Of a stretch of DNA of 22,387 bases, positions 7,381 to 14,811 are shown in pieces. The notes beneath the pieces were generated by a model that was not told where the DNA came from, did no database searches, and saw only the letters and a program-made list of their open reading frames with translations. The stretch comes from Erysipelotrichaceae bacterium. Its GTDB lineage: Bacteria; Bacillota_I; Bacilli_A; Erysipelotrichales; Erysipelotrichaceae. Numbering within the stretch: the first letter of the stretch is position 1; each line of letters starts with the position of its first letter. The stretch is taken from positions 1 to 22,387 of the forward strand of contig JAFOMB010000126.1 in assembly GCA_017419065.1 (NCBI GenBank). The letters run 5' to 3'. A program made the translations under genes and the position numbers.

Positions 7381-8240
7381 CGTCTTTCTCCTTTCACGAT
7401 CTCGATACTGGCAGAGAAGTCCTTTCCTCCCAGACCTTCTTCCATAGCCCGGTCATAGACTCTCGCCGCATTCACTTCTCCCGGCATCATGATGCCTAAG
7501 GAAGAGGCCAGATCGAGACAGATGTGGATATCCTTATGCATATTGGCGATCGAGAAGGCTGTCGTATAATCTTCCGCTTCGATCACTTTCTTCTTGGAGT
7601 CAAGATAGAAGTTCTGACCGCCGCCATAGCTGATCGCTTCCGCATAGGTCATGATGTCGATCCCGTTGGCCTTTGCGAGAACAGATGTCTCGTTGACGCC
7701 GTTCTGTATCTGGGATACCAGGGCATTGTGGCAGATCTTCATGACGAGACCCTTACCATTGTCTCCCAGACGGATGATGTTTTCCCCCATGTAGGAGAGG
7801 ACCGGCAGAATCTTCTGATAACCCTCTTCCGATCCGCCGACATAGATACCGAGCTTCCCGGCTTCCGCTGCCGGACGTGACTTGACGACCGGGGCATCCA
7901 GGAACTCCGCTCCTCTGGCTTTGACTTTTTCCGACACCTCTACCGAGACAGCCGGATCGATCGTCGACATGTCGACGCAGATCTTCGTCTCATCGAGGAC
8001 AGGCATTATTTCATCATAGACAGAGCGCACGTGCTCCGACTTCGGGACCATCGTGATGATGAGGTCAGCCTTTTCCGCTACCTCCACATTGTCCTTACAG
8101 GCAACAGCTCCCTTACTCTCCAGAAGCTTCACCTTTTCCTCTACTCTGTCATACACGTATACGGCATCATCGTGTTTGGCAACGATGTTGGAACACATCG
8201 CCTCTCCCATGATGCCGAGTCCTATAAATCCGATTTTCAT
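7377..8240 (-). CDS. beta-hydroxyacid dehydrogenase family NAD(P)-dependent reductase (sulfolactaldehyde-reductase-like)
   Basis: A 287-residue member of the 3-hydroxyisobutyrate/tartronate-semialdehyde reductase family. It begins with the dinucleotide-binding GFIGLGIMG (residues 4-12) and has the catalytic Lys168 in MKICHN and the C-terminal HKDIHICLDLA block. The substrate-binding loop, which is usually DAPVSGG in carboxylate-using members, reads DAPVVKSR (115-122) here. E. coli YihU (sulfolactaldehyde reductase) has Arg in the position of Lys120, where it helps bind the sulfonate. The substitution therefore points to a non-standard anion, possibly a sulfonate, but that is inference. The ribosome site GTGAGGAA precedes the ATG, and the gene follows the transporter by 10 bases. 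The likely role is to reduce a three-carbon aldehyde and regenerate NAD+ in fermentation. Confidence 0.85.
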   Translation of the reverse strand: MKIGFIGLGIMGEAMCSNIVAKHDDAVYVYDRVEEKVKLLESKGAVACKDNVEVAEKADLIITMVPKSEHVRSVYDEIMPVLDETKICVDMSTIDPAVSVEVSEKVKARGAEFLDAPVVKSRPAAEAGKLGIYVGGSEEGYQKILPVLSYMGENIIRLGDNGKGLVMKICHNALVSQIQNGVNETSVLAKANGIDIMTYAEAISYGGGQNFYLDSKKKVIEAEDYTTAFSIANMHKDIHICLDLASSLGIMMPGEVNAARVYDRAMEEGLGGKDFSASIEIVKGERR

Positions 8241-8250
8241 AGATTCCTCA

Positions 8251-9729
8251 CTAAAGTTTTACTGCGTTATCGCGGTTCCAGAGATCATTATACGCAAAGC
8301 CGGTGATCTTCTCCAGGGTCTTTTTCTCGTCTTCTGTCGTAACGGAAGCATCCTCTCCCTTTCTCCGGTCTATCTCTTTGTGGATGAGGTCGAATTCCTT
8401 CTTCGTGATCGGGAACTTCCAGGTGAAGAACAGCGTCAGCAGCATGAATATGACCTGACCGAAGATGAAGATATAGGCGATACCGTGCTGCGTCGGAAGA
8501 GCCTGACGGGCACCGGATGCGGCGAGGACTTCATCATAGCCGACAACGCTCAACAGAAGACCGATGAGGGCGGAGATGAGACCGGCCGTGATCTGACGGG
8601 TAAAGGTAGCCATACCGGATGTCGTACCCGGACGGCTGATCGACGTGATGAGTTCATCGACATCGGCCATATCTGCCAGGATGGAGAAGATGGTCGTAGA
8701 GGTTCCGGCCATGCCGAGACCGATAATGAAGGCTAAGACCAGGATGATCGTGAAGTTTGCCCCTTCATGGGAGAAGGCCAGCATCGCCAGTGTCGCGACG
8801 AGTCTCACCGGCGTACCGACCAGGATCGGGAATCTCTTGGAGGTCCTGGCCATGATCGGCGCAAACAGAATCATACCGATGAACTGAGCGACCAGGATGA
8901 CACCCATCAGGATCGTGAAGTTGCCGCCGCCATAGGCGTTCAGGACATCGTCGATGTAGTAGACAGCCAGACCCGTCAGGAAATCCGCAGCACCCTGACC
9001 GAACAGGAAGATCGCTACGAAGAGACGGAAAGAACGGTTCTTGAAGACCGATAAGGACTGGACGAAGGACTCCGCCATGGAGAACTTGTTTTCAGGTTTC
9101 TGCTTCTCCCAGGTACCGAAGAATGTCAGCATGACCGATACCAGGAAGATCAAAGAGAAGACCAGGGACATGATCAGATACTGTCCGGCATTGGTGTTGT
9201 CCTTGATCAGTAAAGTCGGAAGCAGTCCGGCTAAGATAGCACCGAAGGAGGAGAAGATCATACGGACAGAGGAGAACTTCGCTCTTGTCGTATAGTCATC
9301 TACCATATCCGGCAATAAGGCGTTATATGGGACCATGACGATGGTCGAACCCGTTGAGAACAGCAGATACATCAGGACATAGAAGATATACTGGCCGACG
9401 ACGGATCCTCCGGCCTTGAACGGGATCCACATGACGACGAAAGTCAGTGCGGAAATGATGGAGCCGACCAGGATCCAGAATCTCTTGGCACCGTATTTCG
9501 ATCTCGTACGGTCTGTGAGGTTACCCATCAGCGGGTCATTGACCGCATCCCAGACCTTTCCGACGAGCGGGATGGTACCCGCTAAAGCCGGGTTCATTCC
9601 CTGAGCTTTCGTCAGGAAGACCGTAAAGAAAGTACTGATGACGACGAAGGCACCGCCTCCGTAGATATCCGCAGTCCCATAGCTGATCTTGGACCACAGG
9701 CGCTGCTCACGGGATTTTTGTTCAGACAT
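8251..9729 (-). CDS. GPH-family (glycoside-pentoside-hexuronide) sugar:cation symporter
   Basis: A 492-residue, twelve-helix MFS-type protein. The GPH signature is clear near the N-terminus: GKVWDAVNDPLMGNLTDRTR (residues 57-76), followed by SKYGAKRFWIL. A second diagnostic block, ILADMADVDE, lies late in the protein where GPH members have PDTVDYGE-type motifs. The family includes MelB, UidB, XylP and the sulfoquinovose transporter candidate YihO. It carries sugars or glycosides across the cytoplasmic membrane with Na+ or H+. The gene starts 2 bases after the GH31 stop, with AGGAGG lying inside the end of the GH31 gene. This suggests that it imports the glycoside that the GH31 enzyme then cleaves in the cytoplasm. 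Confidence 0.9.
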   Translation of the reverse strand: MSEQKSREQRLWSKISYGTADIYGGGAFVVISTFFTVFLTKAQGMNPALAGTIPLVGKVWDAVNDPLMGNLTDRTRSKYGAKRFWILVGSIISALTFVVMWIPFKAGGSVVGQYIFYVLMYLLFSTGSTIVMVPYNALLPDMVDDYTTRAKFSSVRMIFSSFGAILAGLLPTLLIKDNTNAGQYLIMSLVFSLIFLVSVMLTFFGTWEKQKPENKFSMAESFVQSLSVFKNRSFRLFVAIFLFGQGAADFLTGLAVYYIDDVLNAYGGGNFTILMGVILVAQFIGMILFAPIMARTSKRFPILVGTPVRLVATLAMLAFSHEGANFTIILVLAFIIGLGMAGTSTTIFSILADMADVDELITSISRPGTTSGMATFTRQITAGLISALIGLLLSVVGYDEVLAASGARQALPTQHGIAYIFIFGQVIFMLLTLFFTWKFPITKKEFDLIHKEIDRRKGEDASVTTEDEKKTLEKITGFAYNDLWNRDNAVKL

Positions 9730-9731
9730 GA

Positions 9732-11696
9732 TTAGAATTCCTCCTGTAATGATCTGATATATGTTTCTAATTCGCTTCCTTTTCGTATGAATACCGGCGG
9801 CATCCCGATCGGCGCTTCGACCTCATGATCGCCTTCCCCGTATTCCTTTTTCGTGAAGAAGTGGATCCAGCTGTCATCCGGAAGACGGACAGTACGCTTC
9901 CTGTCTCCTTCTTTGAGTACCGGAGCTACCAGAAGATCTCTTCCTAACAGGTATTCTCCCTTTTCCTCATAAGCCCACTCTTCCTCATAGTGATAGAAGA
10001 GAGGTCTCATCATCGGGATCCCTTCATCCGCTTCCTTCTCGATCTTTTTCAGATACGGTTTTAAGGCAGCGTGGATCTTCGACATCTTCGCCAGCTGTTC
10101 CAGCAGTTCTTCATCTCCGTCAAACTGGACGGATCTCGATGGCTGATTGCCTTCGTGGGTACGCAGGAGCGGGGAGAAGGCGTTCATCTCTTCCCATCTC
10201 ATCAAGAGCTCTTTCGACCTCGTCATATGCATGATGGTCGTATAGCCGCCCGCATCCGAATGGACCTTGGTCTGTCCGCTCATGCCCAGGGATAAACTGG
10301 CAGGTATGACAGACGGCAGGCCGTCATCGACGGACCAGTCTACGTGCTGATCGCCGGTCCACATCGCGCAGGCATCCTTCACACTGCCCGTATAGCCGGC
10401 TCGCATGAAGTAGAAGATCTCGTCCTTCTTACCGCATTCTTCGACGGCTTCCCGGTTCAGCTTCGCCCAGATGGCCGGCCACTGATTGTGCAGGACTTCC
10501 GGATCGCCGTCATAGAGGACGGCATCCACCGGCAGGTATTCCCCGAAATCGGCCATCCATCCGGACATCCCGATCCCGATCATATTCTTCTTTATCAGGC
10601 TTTTATACCACTCATAGGCTTCCGGATTGGTGAAGTCGATCATGGCAGCCGGGAAGGTCGTGATCGTCACGAGGTAGTCTTCCCCCTTACTGTTCTTCAC
10701 GCAATAGCCGTGCTCATGAGCGTATTTATACAAAGGTTTCTCTAAGGCCAGGAAGGGATTGATATAGCCGAGGAAGCGTATCCCTCTTTTCTTCCATTCC
10801 TCTATCTTATTCTTCAGATCCGGATAGAGTTCCTCATCCGCTTCCCAGTTCCACATGACCTGGTATCCGAATCCCGTCCTCCGGCATCCGCACCAGTCCT
10901 GTGACCAGATCCCGCAGATCTTCGTGCCCTTTTCCTCTGCCTTTCTGATCTTTTCATCGATGACCTTCGGTCCCTCCTGTATCGCCAGGATGGCACCGTC
11001 ATAGATCCACTCCGGTAAAGGTCCATAGGATCCCAGGAGGTCCTTCTGTCTTCCGGAGAGTTCTTCAAAGCTTTCAGCCGCTTCGATATGGAAGGAAGGC
11101 TTTTCTTCAAAGTGGAGACGGACGACACCTCTTTTCCGGAAGGTGATCTCCGCATAGCGGTCTGTGTCCATATGGACGAAGTACTTCCTGGAAGAGACAT
11201 AGGTAGGCTGGGCGTAATAGGATTCATAGTTCAGAAAGGACAGGGTCTTCTCCGGCCGTTTTCCTCTCACTTTCTCCCGGATGATCTTTCCGGCGATACG
11301 CCTCGTATTCTGGTGTTCCGCCACGAAGATGCGCACCTTTTCCCCGGTGAGATCGAACTTGGAGTAGGTCTCTCCGCAGCCGTAGAAGTGCTCATCAGCT
11401 TCTGCCGGCAGACGGATGGAATAGCGGTTGATCTTATCGATATCGCCTTCGATGGTCACATCATAGGAGCCATTGCTTCCCCTGGCGATCAGATAGATCG
11501 TCTCTTTCGTCCTCTCATCGGTAAACGGGATCCTGAGTCCTTCTTCTGTCTCCCGGATCAGACCCTTTTTCAGAGTTCTCCGGTTATAAAGTGCTCTTAC
11601 ATACCGGAAGGATCCCCGGCTCATACGGAAATAGTCATTCCCTTGGGCTACCCGGATCTCGATCTTCTTCAGCAGTTTCTGTATCCTGTCACTCAT
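9732..11696 (-). CDS. GH31 glycoside hydrolase of the sulfoquinovosidase (YihQ) type, variant active site
   Basis: The 654-residue protein has no signal peptide and should act in the cytoplasm. The GH31 nucleophile motif WMADFGEYLP (Asp383) and the acid/base Asp449 in WTGDQHVDW are present. By recalled comparison with E. coli YihQ it is closely similar through the catalytic domain: WSQDW (Gln266 for Gln288), VMWNW (Trp282 for Trp304) and SDAGGYTT (Tyr485 for Tyr508) are kept. However, Gln279 replaces Arg301, the residue that contacts the sulfonate. It should hydrolyse an alpha-glycoside with retention, either of sulfoquinovose or of another 6-modified or uronic glucose. The start overlaps the kinase gene by 8 bases and has AGGAGAGGAG upstream. 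Family assignment is firm; substrate is open. Confidence 0.88.
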   Translation of the reverse strand: MSDRIQKLLKKIEIRVAQGNDYFRMSRGSFRYVRALYNRRTLKKGLIRETEEGLRIPFTDERTKETIYLIARGSNGSYDVTIEGDIDKINRYSIRLPAEADEHFYGCGETYSKFDLTGEKVRIFVAEHQNTRRIAGKIIREKVRGKRPEKTLSFLNYESYYAQPTYVSSRKYFVHMDTDRYAEITFRKRGVVRLHFEEKPSFHIEAAESFEELSGRQKDLLGSYGPLPEWIYDGAILAIQEGPKVIDEKIRKAEEKGTKICGIWSQDWCGCRRTGFGYQVMWNWEADEELYPDLKNKIEEWKKRGIRFLGYINPFLALEKPLYKYAHEHGYCVKNSKGEDYLVTITTFPAAMIDFTNPEAYEWYKSLIKKNMIGIGMSGWMADFGEYLPVDAVLYDGDPEVLHNQWPAIWAKLNREAVEECGKKDEIFYFMRAGYTGSVKDACAMWTGDQHVDWSVDDGLPSVIPASLSLGMSGQTKVHSDAGGYTTIMHMTRSKELLMRWEEMNAFSPLLRTHEGNQPSRSVQFDGDEELLEQLAKMSKIHAALKPYLKKIEKEADEGIPMMRPLFYHYEEEWAYEEKGEYLLGRDLLVAPVLKEGDRKRTVRLPDDSWIHFFTKKEYGEGDHEVEAPIGMPPVFIRKGSELETYIRSLQEEF

Positions 11697-12675
11697 TTCC
11701 GGCTCCTCTCCTGTGTAAGACGATACCCTTCTTCCCGATCAGCTCCAGGGCATCTTCCATCGTCCCGGCTGAGACATTGGCTCCGGCCGATCTCAATACA
11801 GAAGCGGACTGGGCCGCTCCCAGGTAGGCGGAAGAAGCCAGGTCATAGTCCCGTAACCAGGCACTCACAAAGCCTGCCAGGAAGGCATCGCCGGCACCGG
11901 TCGTATCTACCGGTTTTCCTTCGTATAAAGTAGGAAGCTGGTACGTTTCCTTAAAATCTGTCACCAGGACGCCCTTTTCTCCCAGCTTGATCCCGAAGAC
12001 CTGTAATGGATACTTCGAGAAGAAGGCGCAGATCTCTTCGAGATCTTCGCTTCCCGCATAGATGGAAGCCTCCTGGAAGGAAGGGATGAAGATATCGCAG
12101 TATCCAATGACTTCCTTCAGGTTCTCCATCCAGCGCCCCTGTGAATCATAGGAGGCATCTAAAGATGTCGTAAGTCCTTTCTCCCTGGCGCGTTTAAAAA
12201 GTCTTCCCAGAGGTTTTCCATCCAAGCTTCTCAGAACATTCGTCGAAGCCAGATGGAGATGACGGGAAGCTTCCAGTGCCTCATCCGGTACCATTTCTTC
12301 CGTAAAGAAAAGATTGCCGTTGTTGGGAATACGTATGATATGTCTGTCGCCGTGTTCATCAACTAAGAGAACAGGCGCCGCTGTATGTATCTTCTCATCC
12401 TGATAGAGAAAGGAGGTATCCGCTCCTGCCTTCTTCAGGTCTTCCTTGATCATTTCCGCTGCCGGATCCACGCCTGTACAGGCGCATACCGTGACCTTGA
12501 GTCCCAGTCTCGCCATGGAGATGGCCGCATTCACCGCATCGCCTCCGGAGGCTGATACCGTATCTTTCGCCATTACAGCGTCATGGTCCATCAGGTCAGA
12601 GTCCACCCCAAGCAGAAGAGTGTCCCAGGTGGCGATCCCGGCCGAGAGTACGTCGAATCGTTTATGAGTGTCCAT
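11689..12675 (-). CDS. PfkB-family carbohydrate kinase
   Basis: A 328-residue ribokinase-type kinase. The N-terminal motif SGGDAVNAAISMARLG (43-58) and the C-terminal DTTGAGDAF (257-265), with catalytic base Asp263 and the anion hole GAGD, are intact. Such enzymes phosphorylate sugars or keto-acids with ATP. Candidates from context are 6-deoxy-6-sulfofructose (the YihV/SqiK role), another ketose released in operon A, or 2-keto-3-deoxygluconate made by the neighbouring hexuronate operon. The sequence alone does not separate these. It overlaps the GH31 gene by 8 bases and follows the DUF4867 gene after 46 bases that contain a TATAAT box, so it may also be transcribed separately. An AAGGAT ribosome site lies before the ATG. 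Confidence 0.88.
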   Translation of the reverse strand: MDTHKRFDVLSAGIATWDTLLLGVDSDLMDHDAVMAKDTVSASGGDAVNAAISMARLGLKVTVCACTGVDPAAEMIKEDLKKAGADTSFLYQDEKIHTAAPVLLVDEHGDRHIIRIPNNGNLFFTEEMVPDEALEASRHLHLASTNVLRSLDGKPLGRLFKRAREKGLTTSLDASYDSQGRWMENLKEVIGYCDIFIPSFQEASIYAGSEDLEEICAFFSKYPLQVFGIKLGEKGVLVTDFKETYQLPTLYEGKPVDTTGAGDAFLAGFVSAWLRDYDLASSAYLGAAQSASVLRSAGANVSAGTMEDALELIGKKGIVLHRRGAGNE

Positions 12676-12706
12676 ATGATATCCTTATTCTTATTTTTCT
12701 ATCTCT

Positions 12707-12712
12707 ATTATA
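12707..12712 (-). promoter_or_regulatory. possible internal -10 box before the PfkB kinase gene
   Basis: TATAAT on the minus strand lies about 30 bases upstream of the kinase ATG, within the only sizeable gap inside operon A. No good -35 box is seen. It could give extra expression of the last five genes. Confidence 0.3.
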
Positions 12713-12721
12713 TGATTACGC

Positions 12722-13414
12722 TCAGTATTTCAGTTCCTTATTTTCCGAAACGAAACCCGGATGGGCTCCCTGATCGATCAGCGGCTTTCTCTCCGGATGG
12801 GCCAGGACCCACTTGTTTCTGTGCAGGAGGAGGATGCTTTCCTTATCGGAAGAGGCATCTCTTCTCTTCTTTTCTTCTTCATTCAATGGGGTGTTGGTCC
12901 CTCTCGGAAGAATGACGACACAGCGGAATCCCTCATCGGATACCCGGCACGGAGAAAGATGGAGCGTCGTCTCATACATCTCGAAGACCGTTCCCTCCGG
13001 TACGTAGAAGACTTCCGCATCCTCTGCCGTGATCGTGTTGTCCTTGATCAGCCAGGTATGCGAGAGTACCAGCATGAAATCGCTCACGGCGATGTTGATC
13101 TCGCTGCCCTTGTGGTACTCAAAGCCGTTGTAGGTCGTATTGCGTCCGTTGCAGTACCCTATCTGCATCGGCATCCCTCCATAGAAGACTGCTTCCAGTT
13201 CTTCCTTTACCGCACAGGATTCCATCTGCTTATTGGAAGGGATGTAGATATTGCCATTGGCCGGGATCGCCGTCTCCTTCTTCATATAGTCGATCAGTTC
13301 CCGGACATCATAGCCCTCTATGACCCTTCCGTAGCTCCTATACTCGTCACTGCGGATATCATGGATCTTCACATCATTGACTTCATTCAGTCTCTTCAGT
13401 ATTGTATTATCCAT
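12722..13414 (-). CDS. DUF4867 family protein, candidate sugar isomerase, first gene of operon A
   Basis: The 230-residue protein matches what I remember of DUF4867: a YGRVIEGYDVREL-type start, VFYGGMPMQIGYCNG, EYHKGSEINIAVSD (99-112), FYVPEGTVFEMYETTLHLSPC (136-156) and VVILPRGTNTPL. The HKGSE pattern (His101, Glu105) with a later His152 fits a metal-binding cupin-type barrel. My recollection is that the sulfoquinovose isomerase SftI/SqvD of Bacillus belongs to this family, but I cannot confirm this here. If so, it would convert an aldose such as sulfoquinovose to the ketose used by the next gene, a PfkB kinase. Related cupin isomerases such as KduI or IolB are the main alternatives. An AAAGGAAAAAG ribosome site lies before the ATG. 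The gene is divergent from a lipoprotein gene. Confidence 0.75.
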   Translation of the reverse strand: MDNTILKRLNEVNDVKIHDIRSDEYRSYGRVIEGYDVRELIDYMKKETAIPANGNIYIPSNKQMESCAVKEELEAVFYGGMPMQIGYCNGRNTTYNGFEYHKGSEINIAVSDFMLVLSHTWLIKDNTITAEDAEVFYVPEGTVFEMYETTLHLSPCRVSDEGFRCVVILPRGTNTPLNEEEKKRRDASSDKESILLLHRNKWVLAHPERKPLIDQGAHPGFVSENKELKY

Positions 13415-13480
13415 AGTTCTTTTTCCTTTTCCTCTCCTATTTTACCTCGATTCCTCTTCTTCTTTTTCCCTTTGAGCATA

Positions 13481-13486
13481 TATAAT
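13481..13486 (+). promoter_or_regulatory. -10 box of the lipoprotein gene
   Basis: TATAAT lies 26 bases before the ATG, and a GGAGG ribosome site at 13498-13502 is in between. The 98-base divergent region must also hold the start of operon A; a minus-strand TAAAAT at 13439-13444 is a weak candidate for it. Confidence 0.45.
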
Positions 13487-13512
13487 AGAATTACTTTGGA
13501 GGATAAAAAGAA

Positions 13513-14454
13513 ATGAAAAAAATCAAGTATGTCCTGATCTCTCTTCTGGCTGTACTCCTTCTGGCAGGATGCGGATCAGCAAAACCGCAGGAACCGGAAG
13601 AACCTCAGCAGGAAACAGAGACGACACAATATTTGGTATTTGTCAATGTCGAAGGTCTCGGTGAGATCGCTGTCGCCCAGGAAGGAGAAGGGGACCCGGT
13701 CTTTGAAGAAGAGTACCCTGTCCAGTCCTATGGCTCCGGTGTCCCGGAAGGCGCCAAGATGACGATCACCTGCCGCCCTTCCGAAGAGGGCTGGCAGTTC
13801 GTCAAGTGGAAGAGGAACGGCGAAAACTATTCCACTGATCAGACGATCACCGTCACTGTTGATGAACAGGCGGAATTCGTCGCCGTCTTCATGACCGTCA
13901 CCGGTTACGAAGGAGAACCTGTCAAGGATATCCATGACGCAAAGGTCATGGGCGATGTCCTCGCCCTGCCTTACAGCGAATCCGGCTATTCCGAGACGGA
14001 TGCCATCTTCGTCTTCGAACTGGACGGCGTTTCCTATGCGGCTGTCGCAGAAGTCCCGGCAGAGACCGGCAAGGCTCTCTTCGAGATCGACTTTGAAGAT
14101 CCGGAACGCGATAAGAAGGCCAATGACCTCCTCGCTCCTCTGGAGATCACCCACATCTACAACCTCACGGAATCCAGACCGGAAGAAACGGAATACGCTT
14201 CCTATGTTGGCAAGACCGGTGATGTGCTCCTGGAAGACGGCTGGTTCATCCACGGCTACTACACTGATGAGATGAAGTTCATGATGCAGAAGGGCATCTA
14301 CAACTACGACGTCATCTTTGAGGGAAGCCTGCCGGAAGACTTCAATGAAGAACCGGAACAGATGAAGGCCCTGACTGTGAAATCCATCACCTTTACCGGT
14401 GTCGGTTCCGTCAATGCGGAAGACCTCGACGGACACGCTGCCCTCGTCAGATAA
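13513..14454 (+). CDS. secreted lipoprotein with InlB-type (bacterial repeat) domain
   Basis: The 313-residue product begins with a lipoprotein signal peptide: KK charge, a hydrophobic core and the lipobox LLAG-Cys20. An acidic linker rich in Glu and Gln follows. Residues of roughly 40-125 form one divergent InlB B-repeat module, recognised by the pattern VPEGAKMTITCRPSEEGWQFVKW, then YSTDQTITVTVDEQAEFVAVF. The C-terminal 190 residues are acidic and not recognised. It should be anchored to the outer face of the membrane. It is divergent from operon A and read toward operon B, but no link with sugar use can be shown. The antisense frame across the whole gene is a shadow, because this strand has the signal peptide, ribosome site and terminator. 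Confidence 0.85.
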   Translation: MKKIKYVLISLLAVLLLAGCGSAKPQEPEEPQQETETTQYLVFVNVEGLGEIAVAQEGEGDPVFEEEYPVQSYGSGVPEGAKMTITCRPSEEGWQFVKWKRNGENYSTDQTITVTVDEQAEFVAVFMTVTGYEGEPVKDIHDAKVMGDVLALPYSESGYSETDAIFVFELDGVSYAAVAEVPAETGKALFEIDFEDPERDKKANDLLAPLEITHIYNLTESRPEETEYASYVGKTGDVLLEDGWFIHGYYTDEMKFMMQKGIYNYDVIFEGSLPEDFNEEPEQMKALTVKSITFTGVGSVNAEDLDGHAALVR

Positions 14455-14473
14455 GTATCGATCCATCTATTTA

Positions 14474-14510
14474 AAAAAGGCAATTCCTGTGTGAATTGCC
14501 TTTTCTTTAT
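14474..14510 (+). terminator. intrinsic terminator after the lipoprotein gene
   Basis: A 12-base-pair stem (AAAAGGCAATTC with GAATTGCCTTTT) closes a 6-base loop and is followed by TCTTT. The preceding A-tract also lets it stop minus-strand transcripts coming from the short PSD-like frame. Confidence 0.85.
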
Positions 14511-14809
14511 CTCTTTACGATCTTCGCCTGTATGATACCGGAGCTGTCTTCATAGACGAGGACTTTAAGAGGATAGGTCTTATCCCCGTCCCTGATCTCA
14601 AAATTCCTTTCTCCCAGGGTCTTGGCGCTGATCAGGACTATCCTGTATTCTCCTTCACCCTGGATCTGGACAGTGATGTCGCCTTCCTCCATCACCACTT
14701 CCGCCTCTTCACTCAGGATGATGTCGCTTCCTCCGAAGAGGAAGTAACCTAACGGATCGCCTTTCTTCACTTCTGTGCCTGCTTTGACATCCCTTTCTAT
14801 TATAGACAA
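14507..14809 (-). pseudogene. phosphatidylserine decarboxylase C-terminus-like remnant or small orphan protein
   Basis: An open frame of about 100 codons whose first third reads VKAGTEVKKGDPLGYFLFGGSDIIL. This resembles the C-terminal part of phosphatidylserine decarboxylase, including the position of the self-cleaving Gly-Ser (normally GST, here GSD). The catalytic N-terminal two thirds are absent, because the intact uxaC gene ends 15 bases upstream. The remaining 60 residues do not look like the enzyme. The only start codon at the 5' end is a TTG that lies inside a TATAAT box, so translation is doubtful. The frame is bracketed by two terminators. It is either a decayed gene fragment or a short protein of unknown role; I favour the first. 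Confidence 0.45.
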
Positions 14810-14811
14810 AA

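Noticed and set aside
9732..11696. Naming the GH31 gene yihQ/sulfoquinovosidase outright
   Set aside because: The sulfonate-binding Arg is replaced by Gln, so the substrate cannot be asserted.
11088..11933. 281-codon plus-strand frame across the GH31/kinase junction
   Set aside because: Antisense to two intact enzyme genes; no recognisable domain.
13576..14466. 296-codon open frame antisense to the lipoprotein gene
   Set aside because: The plus strand has the signal peptide, lipobox, ribosome site, -10 box and terminator; the antisense product resembles nothing.
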